NCBI RefSeq assembly: GCF_026127265.1
Contig: NZ_WWFG01000004.1
Coordinates: forward strand, 1-64,000
Direction of reading: 5' to 3'
From: Nostoc sp. KVJ3
Lineage (GTDB): Bacteria; Cyanobacteriota; Cyanobacteriia; Cyanobacteriales; Nostocaceae
Length of the DNA stretch: 64,000 nt
The translations under genes were made by a program, and so were the position numbers. The first letter of the stretch is position 1, and each line of letters starts with the position of its first letter. Below are positions 52,524 to 61,715 of the stretch, one piece after another. A model generated the notes under the pieces. It was not told where the DNA came from and ran no database searches. It saw only the letters and a list, made by a program, of their open reading frames with translations.

Positions 52524-52843
52524 GAGAAATTGATTTTGAGATTGATTTTATATGAAAGGGGTGAAATGAGCAGTGATACCGAAAGTTACGCTAAGGACTT
52601 GATGAACCGCTTTCAATATTGCGATCGCCACGGATAAAGCTGTACCAATTGAAGTCTCTGAAAATTAAGAGCTTCAAACCCTTGGTGTGCCGTATTAAAT
52701 AGCCGCACCAAATAGCCTATAGGTTAATTGGTACATCGAGAATTGTGAAAAATATCGATTTGCAGAATGCTTATCCAGTAAGGATTACAGCCTTAGCGTA
52801 AGTTTCTGTACGATTGCTCATTTAGCCCCAGCACCAGGAGATT
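52524..52843. other. Gene-free spacer with a repeated word
   Basis: No ORF of note. Near 52560 the word GGTGAAATGAGCAGTGATAC occurs and recurs with one change near 59709. Its meaning is unknown; it could be the end of a short mobile repeat. Confidence 0.4.
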
Positions 52844-52933
52844 AAGATCCGTGCTACCAAAAAAGGCATGACCATTAAGGAATATATGATTGCTCTAGTT
52901 GAGGAGGAGCTAAAAAGGTTAAACTTAACCTAA
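52844..52933 (+). pseudogene. Antitoxin-like RHH fragment
   Basis: Reads KIRATKKGMTIKEYMIALVE then EELKRLNLT and stop, the C-terminal part of a CopG/ParD-like RHH antitoxin. No start or N-terminal part is present upstream. It overlaps the end of the GNAT gene on the other strand by 9 nt. Confidence 0.45.
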
Positions 52934-53773
52934 TTCCAAAGTAGTAACACCAAAAACATTGTGCCAATCAATGTTAGGTGACTCTTCTTTGTACATTCGG
53001 ACACATTCAAACATAGGGTTCATTTGATATTTTTCAAATAAGATAATAGCGGATTTATTAATATTAGGAACGTCCACATAAACAGGACTTCCTTCAGCAT
53101 AAGTAACTAAGGCTAAAAATAACTTTTTTGCTATGTCTTCATTTTCCGCAAATAAAGGGGCAATTTTAAAGCCATCCGTCGCTTTTCTAATCACTCCATA
53201 ACCTACCAAATCAGCATCGTTGATAATAGCGTAACCTTGCCCATGAGGTTGATTAATCCATGTCGAAAGAAAATGAGGACGATAACTAGGAAAATATCGC
53301 TGATCATAACGACAAAGTTGTTCAAAATCAATAGTTTTTAAATCCCTCACATCGGGCAAGATTTTTCCAGAAATTATCCCTTGATAACGGAGATGAGAAT
53401 GAGCAGGTTTAAAACCAAATCTTTGATAATTATTAACTTGTTCTAAGACAGCATCTAAAGCAGCAGGTTGATTAGAAATTAACTTCAATGCTTCAAGCCA
53501 TGTTTTTAAACCAAATCCTTTTTTTCGTTCTTCGGGTTTAACAATATAAATACCAATAAAATTAAATTTAGCACTATATCGCACTACAGAAATACAGCTA
53601 ATAGGTTTCCCATTTAATTCTCCAATTAAAAACCCACCTGGATCGGCAATATAAAAATTATCAACATCATCAATACCCGGATTCCACCCCTCAAAAGCTG
53701 CCCAGCTTAAGACAATTTTTAGATCATCTTTGGTCATGGTACGAACTTGAAAATTATCTTCTGTAATAGTCAT
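52925..53773 (-). CDS. GNAT acetyltransferase with second GNAT-like domain
   Basis: 282 aa. The N-terminal GNAT domain (residues 8-130: FIGIYIVKPEERKKGFGLKT gives the acetyl-CoA loop) is followed by an Acetyltransf_18-like C-terminal domain (YAIINDADLVGYGVIRKA, PVYVDVPNINKSAIILFEKY). Such proteins are common in cyanobacteria and of unknown substrate. The gene stands in the same orientation as the neighbouring GNAT, 391 nt away, so it is probably transcribed alone. Confidence 0.8.
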   Translation of the reverse strand: MTITEDNFQVRTMTKDDLKIVLSWAAFEGWNPGIDDVDNFYIADPGGFLIGELNGKPISCISVVRYSAKFNFIGIYIVKPEERKKGFGLKTWLEALKLISNQPAALDAVLEQVNNYQRFGFKPAHSHLRYQGIISGKILPDVRDLKTIDFEQLCRYDQRYFPSYRPHFLSTWINQPHGQGYAIINDADLVGYGVIRKATDGFKIAPLFAENEDIAKKLFLALVTYAEGSPVYVDVPNINKSAIILFEKYQMNPMFECVRMYKEESPNIDWHNVFGVTTLELG

Positions 53774-53942
53774 TTTTTTGCTCCTGTTTAAAATCTTGCA
53801 AGCGCAACAGCCCTCGTCATTCCATTGTTTTTACAAAACTAAACATACATATTTTTTTCGTGCCTACCTACTTAAAATAGCTTTTTTTGTGAGCTTTACC
53901 CCATTCTCATAGGTTGGCATAATTTATTTTCTGGAAGTCCCT

Positions 53943-53981
53943 AAAACTCCTAATCCTCCTTTTCGAGGGTTTGTACAAAAA
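53943..53981. repeat. Solo end of the CCCTCGAAAAGG repeat family
   Basis: The stretch CCTCCTTTTCGAGGGTTTGT matches the right end of the element at 51641-51916. No second end is close by, so this is a solo or decayed copy. Confidence 0.55.
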
Positions 53982-54017
53982 ACCTTTACACCATCATTCA
54001 AGAGCGATCGCTTTTTT

Positions 54018-55520
54018 CTAACTGAGGGTTTCAGTTTCATCAACGACAAATAGTCTACCTGCCTGACGAATAGCTTCGGGTTTGTGAATTTGCAGAAACC
54101 TTAACACTCCGATGCCCAGCAATAGCCAAATTAAGACGACAACTGGTGCTAAGTGAAGGGGTGCTGGTGGAGGGGGATAAAGAGTGCCAACTAGAACACC
54201 ACTAATCGTAATTATCGAGAGCCAAGGTAGCAGAACATAACGCAACCAACCAAAGCGAATCGTAGAGTTTTGCTCCAACTGAGCGCGGCGTTTTGTCGAG
54301 AAATATCGAAAACACGCTAAACTAGTCAATCCATAGATCGCTAGGGCAGCGATCGTTAAAACTATACCCAGAAAGCCAAACGCCTGAATCGGTGTCCACA
54401 GTATTCCCAACCCCAACCCCACAAACGCAGAACTGCCACACAAACCGAGAATGGCATTTGTCGGTGTGCGATATGTGGGATGAATGTGCATCAACCAACG
54501 GGGAAATAGTTCTTCTCGACTTATGGTATAGACAATCCGAGCAGCAGCGTTGAGAAAGGCAACGGCAGAGGCATATCCAGCCATAATGCCGGCAAAATCA
54601 ATCAATAAGGCAAACCCATTGCCCCAAACGTGACGCGCAATCGTATCGAAGGGGGCAGCATCTTGGGACAAGGCTGCCATGTTATGAATGCCATATCCCA
54701 CCGTTGCCACATATGACATCAGTACATAGAACACGCCGACTAAAACTACGGTGATCACCGTCGCTTTCGGAATTGACTTTCGGGGGTTTTGAACTTCTTC
54801 ACCCAACGTGGTTGCGGATTCAAACCCGACGAAACTGAGGATAGACAAAATGACACCGGCAATCAGGTTACTCTGCTGTGGTAATCCCGTCAGCGTGAAG
54901 GGTACGAGCGTCAGTTGTCCGGTTTTACCAGCTTGTATCAACACTATGAGCGCGAGCAACAGACAAACGCCGAGTTCAAACATCAATAGCGTCAGATCCA
55001 ATTGCAGCGAGAAGCGAATGCCACGATAACACACTGCCCCGACGATCAAAGTGAACAAGCAATACCATAATGTCCAGTTTAGGTGTAAGCCGAACCAGTG
55101 CAGCAACAGCTCTTGAAAATTCGCACTCATTACTAGAAAGACAAAGGCAATAGCTACACCAAAGGAAATTAAACTCAACCAGCCAGCGAGAAAGCCCCAG
55201 CGCACTCCTAATCCTTGAGTCACAAAGGTATACAACGAGCCACTCGTGGGAAACTCCGCTGCAAGTATGCTGATTTGATCGGCAACCAGCAGAGCCACCC
55301 CAAAACCAATGATGTAACACAACGGCATCGCTGCACCGACGAGTCCCGCTTGGGGAATGGTATTAAAAAAGATGGCACCCACCGGAGACATCGCAGCGAC
55401 TGCCATGACAACCGCATGGCGCAATTGCAGCGTATTGCGTTGCAGCTTTGGGGATTGGTTTGAAGAATTTGTAGCAGGTGTCATATCCAAGGGTGGTTTT
55501 TTGCTGATACTGCTTATCAT
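54018..55520 (-). CDS. APC-family amino acid permease
   Basis: 500 aa with about 12 membrane segments. The first segments contain AAMSPVGAIFFNTIPQAGLV, the APC-type substrate-binding stretch, and segment 6 has SFVGFESATTLGEEVQNPRK, an APC signature. It is an inner-membrane transporter of amino acids or amines by proton symport. The start may be Met13 (MTPATNSS). No operon partner; the upstream region of 330 nt separates it from the integrase gene. Confidence 0.85.
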   Translation of the reverse strand: MISSISKKPPLDMTPATNSSNQSPKLQRNTLQLRHAVVMAVAAMSPVGAIFFNTIPQAGLVGAAMPLCYIIGFGVALLVADQISILAAEFPTSGSLYTFVTQGLGVRWGFLAGWLSLISFGVAIAFVFLVMSANFQELLLHWFGLHLNWTLWYCLFTLIVGAVCYRGIRFSLQLDLTLLMFELGVCLLLALIVLIQAGKTGQLTLVPFTLTGLPQQSNLIAGVILSILSFVGFESATTLGEEVQNPRKSIPKATVITVVLVGVFYVLMSYVATVGYGIHNMAALSQDAAPFDTIARHVWGNGFALLIDFAGIMAGYASAVAFLNAAARIVYTISREELFPRWLMHIHPTYRTPTNAILGLCGSSAFVGLGLGILWTPIQAFGFLGIVLTIAALAIYGLTSLACFRYFSTKRRAQLEQNSTIRFGWLRYVLLPWLSIITISGVLVGTLYPPPPAPLHLAPVVVLIWLLLGIGVLRFLQIHKPEAIRQAGRLFVVDETETLS

Positions 55521-55853
55521 CCATCAATAGAAAAATGAGCGCAACTTCTTGTTTGAATTCTGTGATTAGACGACACCAATCTCAAATAAGCATTGTTGTC
55601 GTGTACCACGGTATTTGACCTCGCTCCCGCACTATTTGATCGCTCTTGGTCAAAGGTGAAATGTAAGCACAGAGAAGCTTATAACGATGTAGTCTGCTAT
55701 ATTATCGGAAGTTTTTGGAGTGGTGCATAATCCATCTTTTTGGAAAAGAGTTTTCTGTCCAAAATTAGTTTTTGCAACACAATCGAAGCAGCTACCTCCA
55801 GCCTTGGACGATCGCAGCAATTCTCATTATGAGAATGATTATTCCTTACTGAC
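55521..55853. other. Gene-free spacer between permease and integrase
   Basis: About 330 nt with no credible ORF. It holds the upstream region of the permease gene. If the alternative history of integration followed by inversion holds, one inversion breakpoint must lie here; no repeat marks it. Confidence 0.45.
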
Positions 55854-56435
55854 TTAAAAAACTAAAGTGGAGATGGCATTTTCTTTTTGCTGCTCAGTCA
55901 CACCCAAATATCGCTCCAGGGCAGCCAGACTGCGATGACCACTGATAGATTGAATGTGGCGCAGGGGTACACAGGCATCACTCATCCAGGTTAACGCCGT
56001 CCGCCGAAAGCTGTGAGAAGACATTCCATGCTCATCCAAATCCACCCGCCGCAGTGCCTCACGTAATATTCGGTCAGCACTGGCCTTATGGATATGCCCC
56101 AGCCCGTGACGACCGGGGAACAAATGCGGATTTCTGCCGGATAGCTCATTACTATACTCTGACAAAAATTCCTTGAGCTTGGGATGCACCTGAATTTCTC
56201 TGGTATCCTGCCCCCCCTTAGTGTTGTAGGCTCTGATAATCAGCTTGGGTCTAATGCCCCTTGTGCCAATGATATCGCCGCGCTGCAAAGTGCAGCTTTC
56301 ATTGATTCGGGCAGCCGCATAAAGGCACACGCCAAACAAAGCGCGATCGCGGGGCTTAACAAGTCCCTCGCTAAATAGTAAGGTTATCTCTTGAGGGTTA
56401 AGGATTTCGGACTTGCCGAAGCGGTTTATTTTCAT
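55854..56435 (-). CDS. Small tyrosine recombinase (integrase), intact
   Basis: 193 aa with the full catalytic set: R43 (AARINES), H141 and R144 (HSFRR), H167 (GHRS), Y176 (ERYLG). The N-terminal core-binding domain of usual integrases is missing, so this is a compact, catalytic-domain enzyme like some Xer-like plasmid integrases. Two other copies are split by the 306-bp element. Its natural start region with the att arm is displaced to 56.96 kb by an inserted four-helix-bundle gene. It is the probable agent of the S9 rearrangement. Confidence 0.9.
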   Translation of the reverse strand: MKINRFGKSEILNPQEITLLFSEGLVKPRDRALFGVCLYAAARINESCTLQRGDIIGTRGIRPKLIIRAYNTKGGQDTREIQVHPKLKEFLSEYSNELSGRNPHLFPGRHGLGHIHKASADRILREALRRVDLDEHGMSSHSFRRTALTWMSDACVPLRHIQSISGHRSLAALERYLGVTEQQKENAISTLVF

Positions 56436-56499
56436 TGAAGATTGAAGATTGCAGATTGTTTTTGGAGATTGTAGAAGTCAGATTGAAGCAAGAGATTGA

Positions 56500-56850
56500 T
56501 TAATTGGGGTTAGAAATTCGGGAATCTTTGGGTTTTGACCGTAAGGTTTTGAGAGAGGACACCAGCATTGATACAATTTCATTCGCTTCCTGCATCAAGT
56601 TCTGAAGCAATTTAGAGTCCACTAATTTCGCTTTTACAATCAGGGACTTCCAGTAAAGTGATTCATCGGCTTCCTCTAATGTAATATTGAGCTTGGTGAT
56701 GAGTTCAGCCGTTGATTTGGCACGACTTGCTGCCCGATAATTGGCTCCTACTGACGTTCCTGAACGGAGTAATTGTTTGCCTATGACTTGTGAGGTTGTT
56801 TGGTCTTTTGGTAAGGCTTCAACTAAATTAATTACCCGTAGAGCATTCAT
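56500..56850 (-). CDS. Four-helix-bundle protein (S23 type)
   Basis: 116 aa from the ATG at 56850, with AGGAGAG upstream; the longer frame to 56916 is just repeat DNA. VINLVEALPKDQTTSQVIGK, then GANYRAASRAKSTAELITKL, is the four-helix-bundle family first found in 23S rRNA intervening sequences. It lies between two copies of the integrase start (ATGAAAATAAACCGC at 56435 and ATGAAGATCAATCGC at 56953), with ATTGAAGATT/GGAGATTG repeats on both sides, so the unit is an insertion between the integrase and its att site. Confidence 0.8.
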   Translation of the reverse strand: MNALRVINLVEALPKDQTTSQVIGKQLLRSGTSVGANYRAASRAKSTAELITKLNITLEEADESLYWKSLIVKAKLVDSKLLQNLMQEANEIVSMLVSSLKTLRSKPKDSRISNPN

Positions 56851-56963
56851 ATTGGGTTCTCTCCTTAAACTGTTCCTTATCCATAACTCTCTCAATCTGC
56901 AATCGGCAATCTCCAATCTTCAATCCTACATTGTCTAAGCGATTGATCTTCATAGGAATAATC

Positions 56964-56995
56964 TTACGCTCACTAAGGAAATAAAGATGTCCAAG
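56964..56995. other. Hybrid att junction 2 in the S9 gene
   Basis: On the minus strand: S9-gene arm CTTGGACATCTTT (56983-56995), spacer ATTTCC (56977-56982), integrase-type right arm TTAGTGAGCGTAA (56964-56976), then TATTCCTATGAAGATC, an integrase start. With junction 1 it defines an attP with the arms of the site at 49080 but spacer ATTTCC. Confidence 0.75.
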
Positions 56996-57477
56996 ATGTC
57001 CTTGCTGCTGTTGACTACGTTCAGGCACAAGGGATAGCCGATCCATCTCGGTTAGGAATCGGTGGATGGAGCTACGGTGGTATGTTAACAAACTATACTA
57101 TCGCCCAAGATACCCGTTTCAAAGCTGCGGTAAGTGGAGCTAGTATTTCCAATTTTTTGGCAGCATACGGTAACGTGTTTTCTGACGTCGAGCCGGAACT
57201 GGGCGTACCGTGGAAAAACCTCAATGCTTGGCTACGAGTTTCCTTTCCGTTCCTGCACGCCGACCGAATTGTCACGCCAACACTATTTCTGAGTGGCGAT
57301 CGGGATACTGTTGTTCCGTTGCATAACTCCGAGCAGATGTATGACGCACTCAAAATTTTAGGGGTTGAGACTCAATTGATTATTTATCCTGAGCAATCCC
57401 ACGGTATTAGCAAGCCGAGTTACCAGCGCGATCGCCTACAACGCTATCTTACTTGGTATGATAAGTATGGGTTATGA
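56977..57477 (+). pseudogene. S9 prolyl oligopeptidase family peptidase, C-terminal half
   Basis: Begins GNKDVQDVLAAVDYVQAQ and contains the nucleophile motif GGWSYGGM, the Asp region (LFLSGDRDTVVP) and the His (YPEQSHGISKP). It is the catalytic part missing from 50094-51608. Joining the two at the shared GGAAAT gives ADFGNKDVQDV without a frameshift. On its own it has no signal peptide and its first possible Met lies after the nucleophile. Confidence 0.9.
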
Positions 57478-57689
57478 GCATCATGGTATCCCCTTGCCGC
57501 AGTATTTGGGGCAGATATAGCGTAGCTGACACCAGGGGCAAGTAGTATAAAAACTCAGCTTGTAGTATACGATAACATAGCTAAAACCCTTATTCTTTCA
57601 TTCCAACATTGTGGTAACTTTGGTTAATTGAAAGCGATAATGGTTTAAATATTTTCAGGTCTATCGATAGCTAAAGAGCATATACAGCA

Positions 57690-58034
57690 ATGCTTCCAAA
57701 CTTACTTTGCCCCTGGTGGTTAGCAGGCAAATCGTTCAATGGCAGCTTCAGCTACGATAACTCGACCTTGAAAGGCATTGGAGTTGAAGAGTTGGGAGTT
57801 ACTCAGGGATTAAAGGCTTGTTTTAACTATCTTGGACGTAACTATAGCGAGAGTGATGATCGTGACTATCCTACGTTCCCGAAACTAGTTTTTGAGAATG
57901 GCAAAATCAAACAACTAGACTTTTGGTTACAACCAGAAAAGCGCGTTGTCTGGTGGAATTTACCTGGATGGGAAGTTAAGTATTCCCAGCGTCAAGCTTC
58001 TGCCCCTACCATTCTAAATTGCCAAAAACGCTAA
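57690..58034 (+). CDS. Hypothetical protein with a tail conserved in cyanobacteria
   Basis: 114 aa without signal peptide; the segment GSFSYDNSTLKGIGVEELGV, then DYPTFPKLVFENGKIKQLDF and KRVVWWNLPGWEV, resembles the C-terminal part of secreted cyanobacterial proteins of unknown function. The N-terminus (MLPNLLCPWWLAGKS) looks cut. It is probably a fragment or a short member. Confidence 0.5.
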   Translation: MLPNLLCPWWLAGKSFNGSFSYDNSTLKGIGVEELGVTQGLKACFNYLGRNYSESDDRDYPTFPKLVFENGKIKQLDFWLQPEKRVVWWNLPGWEVKYSQRQASAPTILNCQKR

Positions 58035-58279
58035 AGCTATACCTACGGTGAGCTACGCTAATGCACTTTATTGGTAGTGCCAGCGTAGGCGCAGCCCGTC
58101 GTAGACACTGACTTTTCCCGTTAAGTCTTGAAAGGCTTGCTCACAAAGGATTTAGGAGACAGCATCGCAGATATGGTATAGTAATTGAAATTGGGTGCTA
58201 AAGGTGAAGAGCAATGCTGGACTGATAGTAGAAATCGCCCCAAGTATCATCATAAAAGCTCACTGCCTTATCATTAGTG

Positions 58280-59305
58280 TCAACCGAGTAAAATTTTACT
58301 TTTTTGCTTACGGCTCAGTAGCTTGCTTGCTCCTAGCGTAGCCCCAAATGCCAACACAGCTAGCGTCATTCTAGGTTCAGGAATAATAGTGCTGTCTTCA
58401 GTGAAAGCTAAAAAGCCAGCCCCATTTAATCCACCTCGACCGGCAGGGATAAAGGTGTCAATAAAAGCTCCTGTCTTGCCGTCGTAACGCAACACGTTGT
58501 TACTATTTAAGCCACTAACATAGAGGTTTCCATCAGGGCCGAAGACTGGCTTGAGAGGATCGTTAAGTCCCCCACTGCCAGCAGGAATAAAGGTGTCAAT
58601 AAAAGCTCCTGTTTTTCCATTAAAGCGCGAAATATTGTTACTCACAAAATTAGCAACATATAGATTGCCATCTGCTCCAAAGGTCAAACCACCAGGTTCT
58701 GAACCTTTTGCCTCTGTAGCAAAAGTGTCAATAAAAGCTCCTGTTTGTCCGTTGTAGCGAAGAATATTATCCGTTAGAACACTACTGACGTAGAGGTTAT
58801 TGTCTGAACCAAAGCTCAAACCAAAAGGTGCAGTGAGTCCGCCGCTACTTGAAGGAACAAAAGTATCAATAAAAGCTCCTGTTTGTCCGTTGTAGCGGAG
58901 AACACTATTACTAGTGCGGCTGTTAATACTGGTAACGTAGAGGTTGCCATCAGGCCCAAAAACTAAGTCTTCAGGTGCATCTAGTCCACCACTACCGGAA
59001 GGAACAAAGGTACTAATGAAATTCCCTGTTTTCCCGTCGTAACGTTGGATACTACCGTTCAAAATACTGCTTACATAAAGATTATTATCCGGCCCAATAG
59101 TTAAACCAGTTGTTCCCTGTAGTCCTCCACTACCAGAAGGAACGAATTCATCAATGAATTCTCCCGTTTTTTCTTCGTAGCGCAGGACGGAGTTATTGTT
59201 ATAACTCCCGACTAAAAGGGCTGCGTTAGCTCTTGGGGCTATCCACCCTAGCAATGCGAAACTTATCAGTGGGACACCGATCTGACAAAAATTGAAAAAC
59301 CTCAT
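58280..59305 (-). CDS. PEP-CTERM protein with NHL-like propeller repeats
   Basis: 341 aa. Signal peptide at 1-28 (LISFALLGWIAPRANA) and six blades of a repeat with GPDGNLYV, VLRYNGQTGAFIDTFVPSG and (S)GGL(N). The C-terminus IIPEPRMTLAVLAFGATLGA then RKQKSK has the PEP motif, hydrophobic segment and basic end of exosortase-sorted proteins. It should be exported and processed at the cell surface. It stands alone. Confidence 0.85.
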   Translation of the reverse strand: MRFFNFCQIGVPLISFALLGWIAPRANAALLVGSYNNNSVLRYEEKTGEFIDEFVPSGSGGLQGTTGLTIGPDNNLYVSSILNGSIQRYDGKTGNFISTFVPSGSGGLDAPEDLVFGPDGNLYVTSINSRTSNSVLRYNGQTGAFIDTFVPSSSGGLTAPFGLSFGSDNNLYVSSVLTDNILRYNGQTGAFIDTFATEAKGSEPGGLTFGADGNLYVANFVSNNISRFNGKTGAFIDTFIPAGSGGLNDPLKPVFGPDGNLYVSGLNSNNVLRYDGKTGAFIDTFIPAGRGGLNGAGFLAFTEDSTIIPEPRMTLAVLAFGATLGASKLLSRKQKSKILLG

Positions 59306-59897
59306 AATTTTGTTAGCTAACAGAACTATAATGACTTAGTATAGTTAATCATACATTCGTAACATTTCTGTTATTAATTCAAGTTGCTAGTTACGCAGAT
59401 AAGCAATATTTCAAAATAGAGAATATAGATTTATTTTTGTCAATATGTCTATCAGTAGAAATAAATATACTAACAGAATATAGGACTCATATTTGATTTT
59501 TGAAAAAGGTTAAAGGGAAAAAAACCTTATATATTGAGCCTTCCAAAACTACGATATTGGCTTACAGCGCTTCCGGCTATTATGCAATACAGTTTTCCTC
59601 TTGCCCCTCTCCTATCATAGCTTTCAGCTTTGAGGATGTACCTCATAGCCGCCGGAAGTGCTGTAAGGGGGCAATACTTGGGTCATAGTGGCAGCATAGT
59701 GCAAAGGGTGAAATGAGCCGTGATACCCCTGACTGTCTTATTGTTATATCCTTTATTCCAAATAAGCAGAGAAAACTGGACAAAGGGAAAGACACAGACA
59801 AAATTCTGTCACTGGTGAGTGAGGAATTTTTGAGTGCTGAAGGCTACCGCAAAGCGAAATCTGAATAGCGATCGCTCATTTACAATCATAAAATTTG
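59306..59897. other. Gene-free spacer with one MITE-like element
   Basis: The only structure I can support is the inverted-repeat element at 59561-59667. The frame after 59725 (PDCLIVISFIPNKQRKLDKG, then KILSLVSEEFLSAEG) reads like a short gene remnant but has no start. Confidence 0.45.
59561..59667. repeat. MITE-like element with TTACAGC-CTTCCGGC ends
   Basis: The left end CTTACAGCGCTTCCGGCTAT and, read inward, the right end CTTACAGCACTTCCGGCGGC are inverted repeats of about 30 bp. It is a short element of a kind I associate with filamentous cyanobacteria, with no gene inside. Confidence 0.6.
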
Positions 59898-61354
59898 TCA
59901 TGGTGCTTGTGCTTGGGGCGATAACAAACCAATGCGAGCTAAAATCTCGCTGCTCACTCGCTCTCCTGATTCCAGTGCCGATTCCATCCCACCAGATGCG
60001 ATCGCAGTATGTTCGCCTGCAAAGTGAATTCGCTGCCAGGGTTTAGCCATTTTGTCTTGAAAGCGCCGGATTTGTCCGGGGCAAAGTGGGAATAAGCGCC
60101 CAGAGCATAGGGATCGCGTCCCCAAGAAACAACGTGCAGAATCTCGACATTTTCCTCTGTTCCAGGGCGAATTCGCGTCAGTTCCGAGGTAACATATTTG
60201 GTTAATGTGTCTGCACTCATGGCATCCAACTGTTTGGCATTAGTTCCAGTTGCCCAGGAGACTAAGCTTTGCACCCGCCCCTGCTTGTCTCGAACCGGCA
60301 ACACACTTTCAAGTAGTGAGTCTGTCCACATCATCGGCGGATAGCCATCAGTTTCCCAGAATGGATGACCAACCTGAAAGCGAATCTGTGTCACTGCTGT
60401 GTAGGGCAATTCCTGCACCGCCTGTGCCTGTATCTTTGGTAATGGTGGGGTAATTTCTACCTGGCGCAGCACCGAAAACGGCAACGTCACCACCGCATAA
60501 TCAGCATCGAATTTTGAACCATTTGAGCAGTAAACTTTTACACCTGTTGCCTGAGAACGAATCGACTCTACCACTTTGTTTAGCTGCACAGGAGACTTGA
60601 GAGAGGCTGCCATCTTTTCTGGCAAACGACTGTTACCACTCTGAATATGCATTGGGTGCTGGCTGCGAGTTTGGGCGCGCTGGTCATTCCGTAATGCCCA
60701 TAGTGCAGAGGTAGTATTTATACTGTTGAATAGAGAAGCGGGATTAAAGTCGATTAATCGTAAAGCTTCATTTGAGGCACCTTGAGCGCGGAGATACTTG
60801 TCTAGGGGAATATCTATATCTGAATATTTCGACTTGATCCAAGCATTCGCATTTTCTAGGGGATTGTGTTTGCGGAGATAATGACTCAGCAATTCTTGGG
60901 GAAGCAGAGAGTGTTCGCTCTTTGCTAAGTGATTGGCGGCAGAAATAGCCCAGTCTTTGGGCAATACTGCTTGCCCTCTAATATACAGCAGCGATTCCTT
61001 GTCTAAGCCAAGGCTTGGCTCAGTTGGGACTTGCAAGCGTTCAGCCAGTGCTAACAAGCGTCGATATCTTTCGCTCAAAGCTTGTGCCCCTGCTTCTGGC
61101 TTACCGGGGATATCATCTAAAGTATGGACGCGACCACCGACGCGATCGCGTGCCTCTAAAACCGTCACAGACAAACCCTTGGCTTCTAACAACAACGCTG
61201 TATATAAGCCAGACAGACCCGCACCAAGAACCAGCACTGAAGTCGGCTTACTTGCCGCCACCACTTGCCCAGATGCCCGACCCATAACCAGTAATGCCAA
61301 GGCTGATTGGCTCACTCCCCATAAGAATTCGCGGCGATTCCAGCTTTTCAACAT
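59898..61354 (-). pseudogene. Flavin monoamine oxidase family protein, frameshifted near the end
   Basis: The enzyme starts with a twin-arginine signal (NRREFLWGVSQSALALLVMG), then the FAD dinucleotide motif GAGLSGLYTALLLE and the RVGGRV stretch. The frame stops at 59954, but the true C-terminus continues in another frame down to 59898 (GQIRRFQDKMAKPWQRIHFA, then GEHTAIASGGMESALESG, the FAD-binding end). One base seems missing near 60078-60084 (CCCCGG for CCCCAGG or similar). It may be a sequencing error; if real, the enzyme lacks the FAD cap and is dead. Confidence 0.8.
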
Positions 61355-61715
61355 TATGTTCTTATTCCTTTAAAGTTTTGAGTGCCAACTTCCGGCAATG
61401 TCAAACGACAGCTACTTGCAGACTTTTAAAATCCTATAGTATAACCGCTGCTAACGTGCTCCACCTGTATAAGTAGCCTCATATTGTTTTTATGTCTGAG
61501 TTGTCAGTACTTGCAATAACTAAAATATCAGCATTATTACAGCCTGATTTAATATATCCTGTGATCAGTAAGGGTTATCGCAGTGATTTTTATTGAATAC
61601 TTTTGGCTATTTTCAGAATTTTTAAGTAACTAAAATTGATTCTAAAAATAGATAAAAGCCTATTAAATAGCAAACCCGTTTAATCTAAATTAGTCTCAAA
61701 TAATGGGTGTATTTT
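61355..61715. other. Gene-free AT-rich spacer
   Basis: About 360 nt between divergent genes for the amine oxidase and asparagine synthetase. AT-rich, with no ORF I can support. It must hold both promoters, but no boxes are distinct enough to mark. Confidence 0.5.

Noticed and set aside
56828..57091. 87-aa ORF across junction 2
   Set aside because: It reads antisense S9 sequence into the displaced integrase start; it is a chimera of the rearrangement, not a gene.
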